A DNA stretch of 64,000 nt from an uncultured Marvinbryantia sp. (GCF_905201705.1 NZ_CAJKOX010000015.1:1-64000); one strand, 5' to 3'. Numbered from the stretch's first letter, positions 40,307 to 50,714 are shown. The notes: generated from the letters alone by a model not told the origin. Numbers and translations are program-made.

Positions 40307-40803
40307 CGATTTATATGGAAAAGGAATGCGGCAGAGAACTTCCGTTTGACTGGGAGGCTGCTGCGAAAGAGGTTGTAGAGGCTGTGCTGGACTATGCGGA
40401 GTGTCCGTATGAGGCGGAGGTTTCCGTCACGCTCACGGACGATGCTGAAATCCGCGTGATCAATCGCGAGCAGCGCGGGATCGACGCTTCCACCGACGTG
40501 CTCTCCTTTCCGATGGTCGACTATGAGATACCGGGAAATTTTGATTTTCTGGAGGATGAGCCTGCGGACTGCTTTCATCCGGAGAGCGGCGAACTGATGC
40601 TTGGCGACATCGTGATCTCGCTCGACCATGTATACGCGCAGGCCAGGCAGTACGGTCATTCCCTGCTGCGCGAGTACGCATTTCTGATCGCGCACAGTAT
40701 GTTCCATCTGATCGGCTACGACCACATGACGCCGGAGGAAGCGGCGGAAATGGAAGAAAAGCAGCGGGAGGTTCTGGAAAGACTGAATATCACGAGGGAT
40801 TAA
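40303..40803 (+). CDS. ybeY: Endoribonuclease YbeY
   Basis: A 166-residue metal-dependent RNase that trims rRNA 3' ends and takes part in 70S quality control. The zinc site is HSMFHLIGYDH near 139-149 (the family form is HGxLHLxGYDH, with S for G here), preceded by STDVLSFPM and LGDIVISLDH. Overlaps phoH by four bases. Confidence 0.93.
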   Translation: MTIYMEKECGRELPFDWEAAAKEVVEAVLDYAECPYEAEVSVTLTDDAEIRVINREQRGIDASTDVLSFPMVDYEIPGNFDFLEDEPADCFHPESGELMLGDIVISLDHVYAQARQYGHSLLREYAFLIAHSMFHLIGYDHMTPEEAAEMEEKQREVLERLNITRD

Positions 40804-40830
40804 ACATAATTTTTTTAAGGAGGAAGTATC

Positions 40831-41931
40831 ATGAAAAAGAAAATTTTCACAGCAATGGCAGCGCTTGGCATCTCGGCAGTCTGCATGTTCGGAACAACGG
40901 CAGGAGCTGAGGATTCCTTCAATCCGTCCTGGCGGGAAACTCCCACGCGCAGCGGGGCGCTCCTGGAGACGCCGGACGCAAACGGGCAGGTGCGAAGCTT
41001 CCTTACCGGAAAGCTGACGGACGCATCCATCGCGCAGGTCCGCCCGATGTCGGTGATGATCAACAACATTATCGACGCGATGCCGCAGGCAGGCATTTCC
41101 AGGGCCGATGTGGTATATGAGGCGCCGGTGGAAGGGGAGATCACGCGTCTCCTTGCGATTTTTGAGGACTATGCAGATCTGGAAAAAATAGGGCCGGTGA
41201 GAAGCTGCCGCGACTATTTCATCGACTTTGCGATGGAATTTGACGCGATCTACACGCATTACGGACAGGCGGTTTATGCCTATGATCTCCTGAATTCCGA
41301 TATGCTGAACAACATCAGCGGTCTGCAGTACCAGGACGGCGTCGGCGAGATTTACGGCTACGCCGGAGAAGATATTTTCTACCGCACGGATGATCGTCCG
41401 GCTCCGCACAACGCCTACACCAGCTACAGCGGACTGATGACGGCGGTTGAGCGCAACGGCTACAGTATGCAGTATGCGGACGATTACAGCGGACATTTTC
41501 TGTTTGCGGAGGACGGTGAGCGCGTTTCCTACACAGACGGCACAGCTGCCTACATCCGTCCGAGCCTTTACAGCAATAATCCGTACTTTGAGTATGACGC
41601 CGCGAGCGGGCTTTACATGCGCTTCCAGTACGGCGATCAGCAGATCGACGAGCTGACCGGCAGCCAGCTCGGATACGACAATGTAATCATCCAGTACTGC
41701 CCGGTGCGCGCGTATGACGACAACGGCTACATTGATATCGACACCCATTCCGGCGGTTCGGCAATTCTGTTTACGAACGGCACCTACCAGAATGCCACCT
41801 GGAGCAAGGACAGTAACTACGGCGTTACCAGATATTACGACGCTTCCGGAAATCAGCTGAAGATCAACCAGGGCAAGACCTGGATCTGCATTGTACAGGA
41901 TACGAAAAACGGTGACACACTGATCCAGTGA
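40831..41931 (+). CDS. DUF3048 (YerB-like) secreted or lipid-free cell-surface protein
   Basis: A 366-residue protein with a signal peptide (KKKIFTAMAALGISAVCMFG, cut probably after TTAGA). The mature part carries DUF3048 features: RPMSVMINNIIDAMPQAGISRADVVYEAPVEGEITRLLAIFED, KIGPVRSCRDYFIDFAMEFDAIYTHYGQ, and the C-terminal half SGGSAILFTNGTYQNATW, KINQGKTWICIVQ. YerB of Bacillus belongs here; the function is unknown. No lipobox Cys at the cleavage site. AAGGAGG precedes the ATG. Confidence 0.85.
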   Translation: MKKKIFTAMAALGISAVCMFGTTAGAEDSFNPSWRETPTRSGALLETPDANGQVRSFLTGKLTDASIAQVRPMSVMINNIIDAMPQAGISRADVVYEAPVEGEITRLLAIFEDYADLEKIGPVRSCRDYFIDFAMEFDAIYTHYGQAVYAYDLLNSDMLNNISGLQYQDGVGEIYGYAGEDIFYRTDDRPAPHNAYTSYSGLMTAVERNGYSMQYADDYSGHFLFAEDGERVSYTDGTAAYIRPSLYSNNPYFEYDAASGLYMRFQYGDQQIDELTGSQLGYDNVIIQYCPVRAYDDNGYIDIDTHSGGSAILFTNGTYQNATWSKDSNYGVTRYYDASGNQLKINQGKTWICIVQDTKNGDTLIQ

Positions 41932-41956
41932 TCGCCGCGCGGGAGGAAACAGGCAA

Positions 41957-43621
41957 GTGGAAAGTAAGAAAAACAAATCAAATTTTTTAGTGCAGGGAAC
42001 AATCCTGGCGGTCGCCGCGATCGTTGCGAAAATTATCGGTATGATCTACCGCATCCCGCTTTCCCGGATTCTGGGGGACGAGGCGTACTCTTATTATGGA
42101 ACGGCAAACGAGATTTACACGATCCTGCTCATGATCTCCACCTTCAGCCTGCCGCTTGCGGTGTCAAAGATGGTATCGGAAAAGGTCCATCTCGGCGAGT
42201 GGAAAAATGCACAGAAAATTTTCCGCTGTTCCATGAAATTCGCGCTCGTGAGCGGGGCAGTTATGTCGATTCTCTGCTTCCTGCTTGCCGACGTTATTAC
42301 CGGGACCATTATGAAGGTGGGAAGCGCAGCCTACGCGCTGCGCGTGCTTTCCATCGCGATTTTTCTGTTCGCGATCACCGGCGTACTGCGCGGATTTTTC
42401 CAGGGACATGAGACGATGGTCCCGACCGCCGTTTCGCAGGTGATCGAGCAGATCGTCCACGCGGTGGTTTCCATCGTGCTGGCGGCTGCTCTTTTAAACT
42501 ACGGGCGCTCCCTTACCGGCAAGGATGAGACGTATGCCTCCGCGCTCGGCGCGGCGGGCGCAACGGCGGGCACGGTTGCCGGCGTTTTAGTGGCGCTCAT
42601 CATGCTGCTTGTCGTGTACGTCTCCTTCCAGAAATCGTACCGCAGGCGGATGAAAAGCGATACGACAAAGCATCTGGAATCTGACCGAGATATTTATTAT
42701 GCGATCATCATGACGATCCTCCCGGTTATTCTGAGCACGCTGCTTTACAACATCAGTCCGTCGCTTGATCAGGGAATCTTTAACAACATTCTGGCGGCGC
42801 AGGGCTACACCAGCCAGCAGTACAATACCATTTACGGTATCTATTTAAGCAAATACCGCGTTCTGATGAATGTACCGCTTGCGCTTGCTTCGAGCCTTTC
42901 GCCCTCAGTGGTGCCTACGCTCACCGCCGCGATGGTGGACGGAAATTATAAGGACGCGCGCTTAAAGGTGCGCTCTACCATGCGCTACACTATGATCCTC
43001 ACGATCCCGTGCGCAGTCGGCATGGCGGCGCTCGCGCATCCGATCATGGCGCTGATTTATAACGACTGGCGCGCGCTTCCGGCAGGCATCATGCAGGCAG
43101 GTGCACTGATGATCGTGCTTTTCGCGATCTCCACGCTTTCTACCGCTGTGCTGCAGGGCATCGGACGCATGAAGGAACCGGTGATCAACACCGCGATCTC
43201 GCTTGTCATCCACGTGATCGTGCTTGTCGTTCTGCTCAAGCAGTTCCGGCTGAATATTTACGGTGTTGTCTATGCGAACACGCTGTTCGCCTTTATCATC
43301 TGTATTCTGAATGGACTTTGCATTAAGCGTCACCTGCGCTACCGTCAGGAGCTGCGCAAGACGTTCCTGATCCCGCTGATCGCGTCGGCGGTGATGGGCG
43401 TTGCCGCATATCTGATCCACTATGCGATCAACAGTCTGATGAACATCCTGTTCGTGGACTGGGCATCAAACATGGTCGCAACCATCATTGCGATCCTTGC
43501 GGGCGCGACGATCTACGTATTTCTGCTGATTAAGCTGCGGGGCATCCGTGAGAGTGAGATCGCAAACCTTCCAAAAGGAGAGCTGATGGTGCGCATACTG
43601 CACAAAATCCATTTCCTGTAA
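41957..43621 (+). CDS. Polysaccharide/lipid II flippase of the MATE/MOP superfamily (SpoVB/MurJ-like)
   Basis: A 554-residue membrane protein with about 14 helices. KIIGMIYRIPLSRILGDEAYSYYGTANEIYTILLMIST is the typical opening of PST/SpoVB proteins, and FRGFFQGHETMVPTAVSQVIEQIV is the conserved central motif. It could flip lipid II or another lipid-linked sugar; in spore formers SpoVB serves cortex synthesis. The GTG at 41957 follows GGGAGG. The gene lies between DUF3048 and proB, 37 bases from each. Confidence 0.85.
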   Translation: MESKKNKSNFLVQGTILAVAAIVAKIIGMIYRIPLSRILGDEAYSYYGTANEIYTILLMISTFSLPLAVSKMVSEKVHLGEWKNAQKIFRCSMKFALVSGAVMSILCFLLADVITGTIMKVGSAAYALRVLSIAIFLFAITGVLRGFFQGHETMVPTAVSQVIEQIVHAVVSIVLAAALLNYGRSLTGKDETYASALGAAGATAGTVAGVLVALIMLLVVYVSFQKSYRRRMKSDTTKHLESDRDIYYAIIMTILPVILSTLLYNISPSLDQGIFNNILAAQGYTSQQYNTIYGIYLSKYRVLMNVPLALASSLSPSVVPTLTAAMVDGNYKDARLKVRSTMRYTMILTIPCAVGMAALAHPIMALIYNDWRALPAGIMQAGALMIVLFAISTLSTAVLQGIGRMKEPVINTAISLVIHVIVLVVLLKQFRLNIYGVVYANTLFAFIICILNGLCIKRHLRYRQELRKTFLIPLIASAVMGVAAYLIHYAINSLMNILFVDWASNMVATIIAILAGATIYVFLLIKLRGIRESEIANLPKGELMVRILHKIHFL

Positions 43622-43658
43622 AGACTACAACGACTATCAGAAAAGGCAGGAAGAAACT

Positions 43659-44507
43659 GTGGACTACAGAGAACGCTTAAAAGAAAAAAAACGGATCATC
43701 ATCAAAATCGGCTCGTCCTCGCTTACCCATGCAGCGACCGGGGCGCCCGATCTTACAAAGCTGGAAATTCTTGTGCGTGAGGTGTGCAACCTGCGCAACA
43801 TGGGCAAGGAGGTAATTCTTGTATCCTCCGGCGCGATCGCCGTGGGGCGCAGCGCCATCGGCATCAAAGAACGCCCGGACAGAGTGGACGTCCAGCAGGC
43901 GTGCGCGGCGATCGGACAGGCAAAGCTGATGATGATCTATCAGAAGCTTTTTGCGGAGTACGGGCATATGGCGGCGCAGGTTCTGATGACGAAATATACC
44001 ATGACCGACCCCGTCAGCAGGCAGAACGCTTTTAACACGTTCCGAGAGCTTTTATATCTCGGAGCGGTTCCGATCGTAAATGAGAATGACACGGTGGCGA
44101 CCTACGAGATCCAGTTTGGCGACAACGATATGCTCTCGGCGCTGGTGGCATCGCTGACGGAGGCGGACCTTCTGATTCTGCTTTCCGATATCGACGGCCT
44201 GTTCACCGACGATCCGCACAGCAATCCGGACGCGCGCTTCATCAGTCTGGTAGAAAATCTGGACGAAAGCTTTTTTCAGATGGGGAAAAATACCAGCAGC
44301 AGCGGCGTCGGTACCGGCGGCATGAGCGCGAAGCTGGCGGCGGCAAGGATCGCCACCTCATCGGGCGCGGATATGGTTATCGCAAACGGCGCCGATTTTC
44401 ACATTATACATAAGATCCTGGAGGGCAGGGAGCTAGGCACATTATTTGCCGGAAAAAAAGATCCCTGGTTCTCCCTGGTGGATTATCTTGGAAGAGATCA
44501 TCACTAA
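43659..44507 (+). CDS. proB: Glutamate 5-kinase, short form without PUA domain
   Basis: A 282-residue amino-acid kinase, first step of proline synthesis: IIIKIGSSSLTH, EVILVSSGAIAVGR, VPIVNENDTVATYEIQFGDNDMLSALVA, LLILLSDIDGLFTDDP, GVGTGGMSAKLAAARIAT. It stops near residue 282, so the C-terminal PUA domain of E. coli ProB is absent, as in several Firmicutes. GTG start 43659 is preceded by AGGAAG. Proline genes proB and proA are split by two small genes. Confidence 0.93.
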   Translation: MDYRERLKEKKRIIIKIGSSSLTHAATGAPDLTKLEILVREVCNLRNMGKEVILVSSGAIAVGRSAIGIKERPDRVDVQQACAAIGQAKLMMIYQKLFAEYGHMAAQVLMTKYTMTDPVSRQNAFNTFRELLYLGAVPIVNENDTVATYEIQFGDNDMLSALVASLTEADLLILLSDIDGLFTDDPHSNPDARFISLVENLDESFFQMGKNTSSSGVGTGGMSAKLAAARIATSSGADMVIANGADFHIIHKILEGRELGTLFAGKKDPWFSLVDYLGRDHH

Positions 44508-44522
44508 ATAAAGGAGACGGCT

Positions 44523-44765
44523 ATGGGCATCACAGACGAAAAGATTGCAAGGATCAACGAGCTTGCGCGCAAATCAAAGGCGGAAGGGCTGACAGAGAAG
44601 GAGCGCATGGAGCAGGCGGCGCTCCGTCAGGAATATATCGCCGCGATCCGCACGAATCTGCGCGGTCAGCTTGACAATATCAACATCCAGGAAAAGGATG
44701 GCAGCATCACCAACCTGGGGGAAAAATACGGAGCGCGGTCGGACTATGGAAAAAAAGGAAATTAG
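44523..44765 (+). CDS. DUF896 (YnzC-like) protein
   Basis: An 80-residue helical protein of the DUF896 family: KIARINELARKSKAEGLTEKERMEQAALRQEYIAAIRTNLRGQLDNINI. Bacillus YnzC and YneK are relatives, one tied to the SOS response; function is unknown. AAAGGAG precedes the ATG. It overlaps the next gene by 20 bases. Confidence 0.9.
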   Translation: MGITDEKIARINELARKSKAEGLTEKERMEQAALRQEYIAAIRTNLRGQLDNINIQEKDGSITNLGEKYGARSDYGKKGN

Positions 44766-45294
44766 AAAAGTAGTTTTTGGAAGACGACGGGAGGCAGATC
44801 CCCGGAAAATGCTGGCAGACAGTGAAATTATCTGCAAAAAAGTAATGGAGACAGAAGCGTTTCAGAATGCTTCTGCCGTTTACGTTTATATGGACTGTAA
44901 GGGAGAGGTGTGCATAAGGCCTCTCCTTGAAACTGCCTGGAGGCTTGGCAAAAAGACGGCGGCTCCGCGCGTGACGGGACCGGGAGAGATGCGCTATTAT
45001 TATATTTCTTCCTACGACGACCTTGCTCCTGGCTATTATCAGATACCGGAGCCGGTCACGCAGGAGGAGGCGCACGATGAGACGGCGCTTCTGATCGTTC
45101 CGGGCGTGGCATTTGACAAAAACCGGCACCGCTGCGGCTACGGACAGGGCTTTTACGACCGTTACCTCGCCGCCCACACCAGCCACCCGACGATCGCACT
45201 TGCCTTCGATTTTCAGATCATGGAGGAGGTGCCGGCAGACGCGTTTGACAGACTGCCGCAAATACTGATTACCGAGAAGGAGGTATTTCAATGA
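44746..45294 (+). CDS. 5-formyltetrahydrofolate cyclo-ligase
   Basis: A 182-residue enzyme that returns 5-formyl-THF to the folate pool as methenyl-THF using ATP. Visible: the N-terminal KKEIRKVVFGRRREA, ASAVYVYMDCKGEV, and the signature LLIVPGVAFDKNRHRCGYGQGFYDRYLA. The ATG at 44746 lies within the end of the DUF896 gene; the longer frame from 44671 has no good ribosome site. It overlaps proA by four bases. Confidence 0.92.
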   Translation: MEKKEIRKVVFGRRREADPRKMLADSEIICKKVMETEAFQNASAVYVYMDCKGEVCIRPLLETAWRLGKKTAAPRVTGPGEMRYYYISSYDDLAPGYYQIPEPVTQEEAHDETALLIVPGVAFDKNRHRCGYGQGFYDRYLAAHTSHPTIALAFDFQIMEEVPADAFDRLPQILITEKEVFQ

Positions 45295-46541
45295 AGCTTT
45301 CACTGAATGAGATTGGAATGCGGGCAAAGGCGGCAGAGCAGCCGCTGCGCACGCTCGGACGCACGACAAAGGACGCCGCACTTTTAAAGGCGGCGGAGGA
45401 GCTGATCGCAAAGACTGACATACTGCTCGCAGCAAATGAACAGGATATCAGAAAGGGCGAGGAGAACGGTATGCGGCCGGGCATGATCGACCGCCTGCGC
45501 CTGACGCCGGAGCGCATTTTAGGCATGGCGGAGGGGCTTCGGCAGCTCGCCGGGATGGATGACCCCATCGGGGAGGTCATCGGCATGAAACGCCGCCCGA
45601 ACGGACTGCTGATCGGGCAGCAGCGCGTTCCGCTCGGCGTGATCGGCATTATCTACGAATCACGCCCGAACGTAACTGCGGACGCCTTCGGGCTATGCTT
45701 TAAGGCGGGAAACGCCGTTATCTTAAAGGGCGGCAGCGACGCGCTGCATTCGAATATCGCCATTGTGCAGGTCATCCGTGACGCGCTTGCCTCCTGCAGC
45801 GTAACGCCGGATGCGATCCAGCTCATTGAGGATACCGACCGCGAGACGACCGCCGCATTTATGAAGCTGAATGAATACGTGGATGTGCTGATCCCGCGCG
45901 GCGGAGCAGGACTGATCAGGGCGGTGGTAAACAACAGCACGATTCCCGTGATCGAGACCGGCACCGGCAACTGCCACATTTACGTGGATGAGAGCGCCGA
46001 TCTTACGATGGCGGTCGATATCATTTTCAACGCAAAAACGCAGCGCATCGGCGTCTGCAACGCCTGCGAGTCGCTTGTCGTGCATGAGCACGTTCTTGAT
46101 AAGCTGCTTCCGGCCCTGAAAGCACGTCTTGATGAAAAACAGGTGGAGCTGCGCGGCGACGCGCCGGTCTGCCAGGTGTTATCCGACGCAAAAGCGGCGA
46201 CGGAGGAGGACTGGGGCACGGAATACCTCGACTATATTCTCTCCATCAAGACTGTTTCTTCGCTCGATGAGGCAATCGCGCACATCAACCGCTACAATAC
46301 AGGGCATTCCGAGGCGATCATCACGCAGGATTATGCGAATGCACAGCGTTTTTTAAATGAGATCGATGCGGCAGCGGTGTATGTCAACGCTTCCACGCGC
46401 TTCACGGACGGCTTTGAATTCGGCTTTGGCGCAGAGATCGGCATCAGCACGCAGAAGCTTCACGCGCGTGGACCGATGGGACTTCTTGCGCTCACCTCGA
46501 CGAAATATATTATCTACGGAAACGGACAGGTGCGCCCATAG
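45291..46541 (+). CDS. proA: Glutamate-5-semialdehyde dehydrogenase (gamma-glutamyl phosphate reductase)
   Basis: A 416-residue NADPH enzyme, second step of proline synthesis. VPLGVIGIIYESRPNVTADAF, GNAVILKGGSDALHSN, the active-site Cys in QRIGVCNACESLVVH, and the end GPMGLLALTSTKYIIYGNGQVR are standard. ATGA overlap with the folate gene. No terminator is seen before miaB. Confidence 0.95.
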   Translation: MKLSLNEIGMRAKAAEQPLRTLGRTTKDAALLKAAEELIAKTDILLAANEQDIRKGEENGMRPGMIDRLRLTPERILGMAEGLRQLAGMDDPIGEVIGMKRRPNGLLIGQQRVPLGVIGIIYESRPNVTADAFGLCFKAGNAVILKGGSDALHSNIAIVQVIRDALASCSVTPDAIQLIEDTDRETTAAFMKLNEYVDVLIPRGGAGLIRAVVNNSTIPVIETGTGNCHIYVDESADLTMAVDIIFNAKTQRIGVCNACESLVVHEHVLDKLLPALKARLDEKQVELRGDAPVCQVLSDAKAATEEDWGTEYLDYILSIKTVSSLDEAIAHINRYNTGHSEAIITQDYANAQRFLNEIDAAAVYVNASTRFTDGFEFGFGAEIGISTQKLHARGPMGLLALTSTKYIIYGNGQVRP

Positions 46542-46621
46542 CCGCGTGTATGTACCGGTTGATACGAACGCACGGAAAAAGCTTTACTGCAGTTTAGAAA
46601 GGGACAGAAAATCAGAAAAGA

Positions 46622-48067
46622 ATGTACAATAAAATCAATCTGGATGAAATAAATTTAACACAGGAACCGCCTGCCGCAGAACCGGAGAGACAATACTACT
46701 TTATGGCAAAATGCCGTGCGCTTGTGCAGTCGCTTTCCGAAAGGCTTGGCAGGCAGGCGACGGCGTGCACAAAAACCTTCGGCTGCCAGATGAACGCCCG
46801 GGACAGCGAAAAGCTTGCCGGGATCCTGGAGCTTGTCGGCTATGAGATCACAGAGGATGAACACGCGGATCTTGTCATTTACAACACCTGCACGGTGCGC
46901 GAAAATGCCAATTTAAAGGTGTACGGCAGGCTTGGCGTCCTCGGAAATATGAAGAAAAAGCAGCCGCACAAGCTGATCGCGCTCTGCGGCTGTATGATGC
47001 AGGAGCCGACAGTGGTCGAGAAGATCCGCAAAAGCTACCGCTTTGTAGACCTGGTGTTCGGCACGCATAATATTTATAAATTCGCAGAGCTGCTTGCAAA
47101 CTGCCTGGAAGGGGAAGGCATGATCATCGACGTCTGGAAGGACACGGATAAAATCGTGGAAAACCTTCCGGTGGAGCGAAAATATCCTTTCAAATCCGGG
47201 GTAAACATCATGTTTGGCTGCAACAATTTCTGCAGCTACTGCATCGTGCCGTATGTGCGCGGACGGGAGCGCAGCCGCGAACCGCGGGAAATCCTGCGCG
47301 AGATCGAGCGCCTTGCCGCCGATGGGGTGGTGGAGGTGATGCTGCTCGGACAGAACGTCAACTCCTATGGAAAAAATCTGCCGGAGCCGATGAGCTTTGC
47401 GCAGCTTCTCAGAGAGGCAGAAAAAATCGACGGCATTGAGCGCATCCGCTTTATGACGTCGCACCCGAAGGATCTATCCGACGAGCTGATCGAGGTGATG
47501 GCGTCGTCGAAGAAGATCTGCCGCCACATGCACCTGCCGCTGCAATCAGGCAGCAGCCGTATTTTAAAGATCATGAACCGCAGATACACGAAAGAGCAGT
47601 ACCTTGCCCTGGTGGAAAAGCTGCGCCGTGCAATCCCGGATATTTCTCTGACGACAGATATTATCGTGGGATTTCCGGGTGAGACGGAAGAAGATTTCGA
47701 GGAGACGCTCGACGTTGTGCGCCGGGCGCGCTATGACAGCGCTTTCACCTTCATCTACTCGAAACGCACCGGAACGCCTGCCGCAGCCATGGAAAACCAG
47801 GTGCCGGAGGCGGTTGTAAAGGAGCGCTTTGACCGCCTGCTCACACTTGTGCAGGACATCTCGAAGCAGATGGCGGAAAGACTGACCGGACAGACGCTGC
47901 CGGTGCTGGTCGAGGAAATCAACAGCCAGGACGCCTCCCTTGTGACCGGCAGGCTCTCAAACAATCTGCTGGTGCATTTTCCGGGCGGTGCGGATCTGAT
48001 CGGACAGATCGTGGATGTGCGCCTTCTGGAATGCAAGGGCTTTTACTATATAGGAGAGAGGTACTAA
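46622..48067 (+). CDS. miaB: tRNA-2-methylthio-N6-dimethylallyladenosine synthase
   Basis: A 481-residue radical-SAM methylthiotransferase that adds the 2-methylthio group to i6A37 in tRNAs. The N-terminal domain has TFGCQMNARDSE and YNTCTVRENA and CGCMMQ for the second [4Fe-4S] cluster; the radical-SAM motif is CNNFCSYCIVP; a TRAM domain ends the protein. The start at 46622 has only a weak AGAAAAG site, so a later start is possible. It works on the product of MiaA, encoded 6 kb downstream in the same array. Stop and mutS start are one base apart. Confidence 0.94.
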   Translation: MYNKINLDEINLTQEPPAAEPERQYYFMAKCRALVQSLSERLGRQATACTKTFGCQMNARDSEKLAGILELVGYEITEDEHADLVIYNTCTVRENANLKVYGRLGVLGNMKKKQPHKLIALCGCMMQEPTVVEKIRKSYRFVDLVFGTHNIYKFAELLANCLEGEGMIIDVWKDTDKIVENLPVERKYPFKSGVNIMFGCNNFCSYCIVPYVRGRERSREPREILREIERLAADGVVEVMLLGQNVNSYGKNLPEPMSFAQLLREAEKIDGIERIRFMTSHPKDLSDELIEVMASSKKICRHMHLPLQSGSSRILKIMNRRYTKEQYLALVEKLRRAIPDISLTTDIIVGFPGETEEDFEETLDVVRRARYDSAFTFIYSKRTGTPAAAMENQVPEAVVKERFDRLLTLVQDISKQMAERLTGQTLPVLVEEINSQDASLVTGRLSNNLLVHFPGGADLIGQIVDVRLLECKGFYYIGERY

Positions 48068-48068
48068 C

Positions 48069-50714
48069 GTGGAACAAGTGACACCAATGATGCAGCAGTA
48101 CCTGGAAACGAAGAAAAATTATCCGGACTGTATCTTATTTTACCGGCTCGGCGATTTTTACGAGATGTTTTTTGATGATGCGCTGGTCGCGTCAAAGGAA
48201 CTGGAAATCACGCTGACCGGCAAAAACTGCGGGATGGAGGAGCGCGCGCCGATGTGCGGCATCCCCTATCATGCCGTGGACAATTATTTAAACAAGCTGG
48301 TCTCAAAGGGCTATAAGGTCGCGATCTGTGAGCAGATGGAGGATCCGAAGCAGGCAAAGGGTATTGTAAAGCGCGACGTGATCCGCATCGTCACGCCTGG
48401 CACAAACTTAGACAACCTCGCCCTGGACGAGACGAGGAACAACTATCTGATGTGCATCGTCTGCATGGCGGATAAATTCGGCGTTTCCATCGCCGATATC
48501 TCAACGGGCGCCTATCTGGTGACGGAGCTGGATTCGTCGCGCAAGCTTACGGATGAAATTTTCAAATTTTCCCCAAAGGAGATCATCTGCACGCAGGCGC
48601 TCCTGATGAGCGGCGTCGATGTGGAGGATTTAAAGGAGCGGCTCGGCATCGCCGTCTACACGCTGGAGGACTGGTATTTTGACGATGATCTCTGCCGACA
48701 GGCGCTGAAAAAGCATTTCCGGACGGAAAGCCTCGACGGACTGGGGCTTGGCGATTTTAACTGCGGTGTGATCGCGGCAGGCGCGCTTTTGCAGTATCTG
48801 ATCGAAACGCAGAAGACGTCCATCAGCAATCTGACAAAGCTTACGCCCTACACCAGTGGGAAATATATGGTGCTTGACAGTTCTACCAGGCGCAACCTGG
48901 AGCTTTGCGAAACCCTGCGTGAAAAGCAGAAGCGCGGCTCCCTGCTCTGGGTACTTGACAAGACAAAGACGGCGATGGGCGCGCGTCTGCTGCGCAGCTT
49001 TATCGAACAGCCTCTCATCGACATCGACGAGATCGAGCGCCGCCAGGAGGCGGTTGCAGAGCTGAAGGCGAATGCGATCGCGCGTGAGGAGATCCGCGAA
49101 TACTTAAATCCGGTGTATGACCTGGAGCGTCTGATCAGCAAGATCAGCTACCAGACGGCTAATCCGCGCGATCTGATCGCGTTTAAAAGCTCGCTTTCCA
49201 TGCTGCCGCACATCAAATACATTATGGGCGATTTTAAGAGCAGTCTTCTTTGCAATGTGCGCGATGATATTGACGTGCTGGAGGACCTCTGTGAGCTGGT
49301 GGAGCGCGCGATTATCGAGGAACCGCCGATCTCTATTCGCGACGGCAATCTGATCCGCGACGGGTTTCACGAGGAGGTGGACCGTCTGCGCCAGGCAAAG
49401 ACGGAAGGGAAAACCTGGCTTGCCGATCTGGAGGCGAAGGAGCGCGAAAAGACCGGCATCAAAAATATGAAGATCAAGTACAACCGGGTGTTCGGCTATT
49501 ACCTGGAGGTCACAAACTCCTACAAGGATCTGGTGCCGGATTACTATACAAGAAAGCAGACGCTCGCGAACGCCGAGCGCTATATCACGCCGGAACTGAA
49601 GGAGCTGGAGGATATCATCCTCGGGGCGGAGGACCGTCTCGTTTCGCTGGAATACGAGTTGTTCTGCGAGGTGCGCGATAAGATTGCCGGAGAGATCCTC
49701 CGCATTCAGAAGACGGCAAAGGCGATCGCCGGGATCGACGTTTTCACGTCGCTGGCGCTGGTTGCCGAGCAGAATAACTATGTCTGCCCGAAGATGAACG
49801 GCCGCGGGCTGATCCAAATCCATGACGGACGTCATCCGGTCGTGGAAAAAATGATAAAGAACGATATGTTTATCGCAAACGATACGCTCCTGGACAACCA
49901 CAAAAACCGTATTTCCATTATCACGGGGCCGAATATGGCGGGAAAATCCACGTACATGCGCCAGACGGCGCTGATCGTGCTGATGGCGCAGATCGGATCG
50001 TTCGTGCCGGCGTCGGATGCAAAGATCGGCATTGTCGACCGTATCTTTACACGCGTGGGCGCATCGGACGACCTCGCCTCCGGGCAGAGTACCTTTATGG
50101 TGGAGATGACAGAGGTGGCAAACATCCTGCGCAACGCGACGGCGGACAGTCTGCTCGTGCTTGATGAGATCGGGCGCGGCACCAGCACCTTCGACGGACT
50201 GAGCATTGCCTGGGCAGTAGTGGAGCATATCAGCAATCCGAAGCTTCTCGGAGCAAAGACGCTGTTTGCCACTCACTATCACGAGCTGACAGAGCTGGAG
50301 GGCAAGCTGTCCTCGGTAAATAATTACTGCATTGCCGTCAAGGAGCGCGGCGACGACATTGTTTTCCTGCGGAAGATCGTAAGGGGCGGCGCGGACAAGA
50401 GCTACGGCATCCAGGTGGCAAAGCTTGCAGGCGTGCCGGACAGCATCATCGAGCGCGCGAAGGAGCTGGTACAGGAGCTGAGCGACGCCGATATCACAGA
50501 AGCGGTGCACGAGGCGAAAACCGAGGGAAAGACTGCAAAGCCGAAAAAGAAAAAATATGACCAGGTCGATCTCGACCAGATGACCTTATTCGATACGGTA
50601 AGCGACGAGGACGTTCTGAACGAGCTAAAGGAGATCGAGATATCCACCCTGACGCCGATCGAGGCACTGAATGTGCTGAACCGGCTGCAGAGCAGATTAA
50701 AGAACCGCTGGTAG
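48069..50714 (+). CDS. mutS: DNA mismatch repair ATPase MutS
   Basis: An 881-residue mismatch sensor. Mismatch-binding domain: MMQQYLETKKNYPDCILFYRLGDFYEMFFDDA, with the Phe-x-Glu equivalent in GDFYEM. ATPase: GPNMAGKSTYMRQ, LDEIGRGTSTFDG, ATHYHEL. The C-terminal tail (about 800-881) holds Lys-rich and Asp/Glu-rich stretches. GTG start 48069, next to the miaB stop. mutL follows after 34 bases. Confidence 0.95.
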   Translation: MEQVTPMMQQYLETKKNYPDCILFYRLGDFYEMFFDDALVASKELEITLTGKNCGMEERAPMCGIPYHAVDNYLNKLVSKGYKVAICEQMEDPKQAKGIVKRDVIRIVTPGTNLDNLALDETRNNYLMCIVCMADKFGVSIADISTGAYLVTELDSSRKLTDEIFKFSPKEIICTQALLMSGVDVEDLKERLGIAVYTLEDWYFDDDLCRQALKKHFRTESLDGLGLGDFNCGVIAAGALLQYLIETQKTSISNLTKLTPYTSGKYMVLDSSTRRNLELCETLREKQKRGSLLWVLDKTKTAMGARLLRSFIEQPLIDIDEIERRQEAVAELKANAIAREEIREYLNPVYDLERLISKISYQTANPRDLIAFKSSLSMLPHIKYIMGDFKSSLLCNVRDDIDVLEDLCELVERAIIEEPPISIRDGNLIRDGFHEEVDRLRQAKTEGKTWLADLEAKEREKTGIKNMKIKYNRVFGYYLEVTNSYKDLVPDYYTRKQTLANAERYITPELKELEDIILGAEDRLVSLEYELFCEVRDKIAGEILRIQKTAKAIAGIDVFTSLALVAEQNNYVCPKMNGRGLIQIHDGRHPVVEKMIKNDMFIANDTLLDNHKNRISIITGPNMAGKSTYMRQTALIVLMAQIGSFVPASDAKIGIVDRIFTRVGASDDLASGQSTFMVEMTEVANILRNATADSLLVLDEIGRGTSTFDGLSIAWAVVEHISNPKLLGAKTLFATHYHELTELEGKLSSVNNYCIAVKERGDDIVFLRKIVRGGADKSYGIQVAKLAGVPDSIIERAKELVQELSDADITEAVHEAKTEGKTAKPKKKKYDQVDLDQMTLFDTVSDEDVLNELKEIEISTLTPIEALNVLNRLQSRLKNRW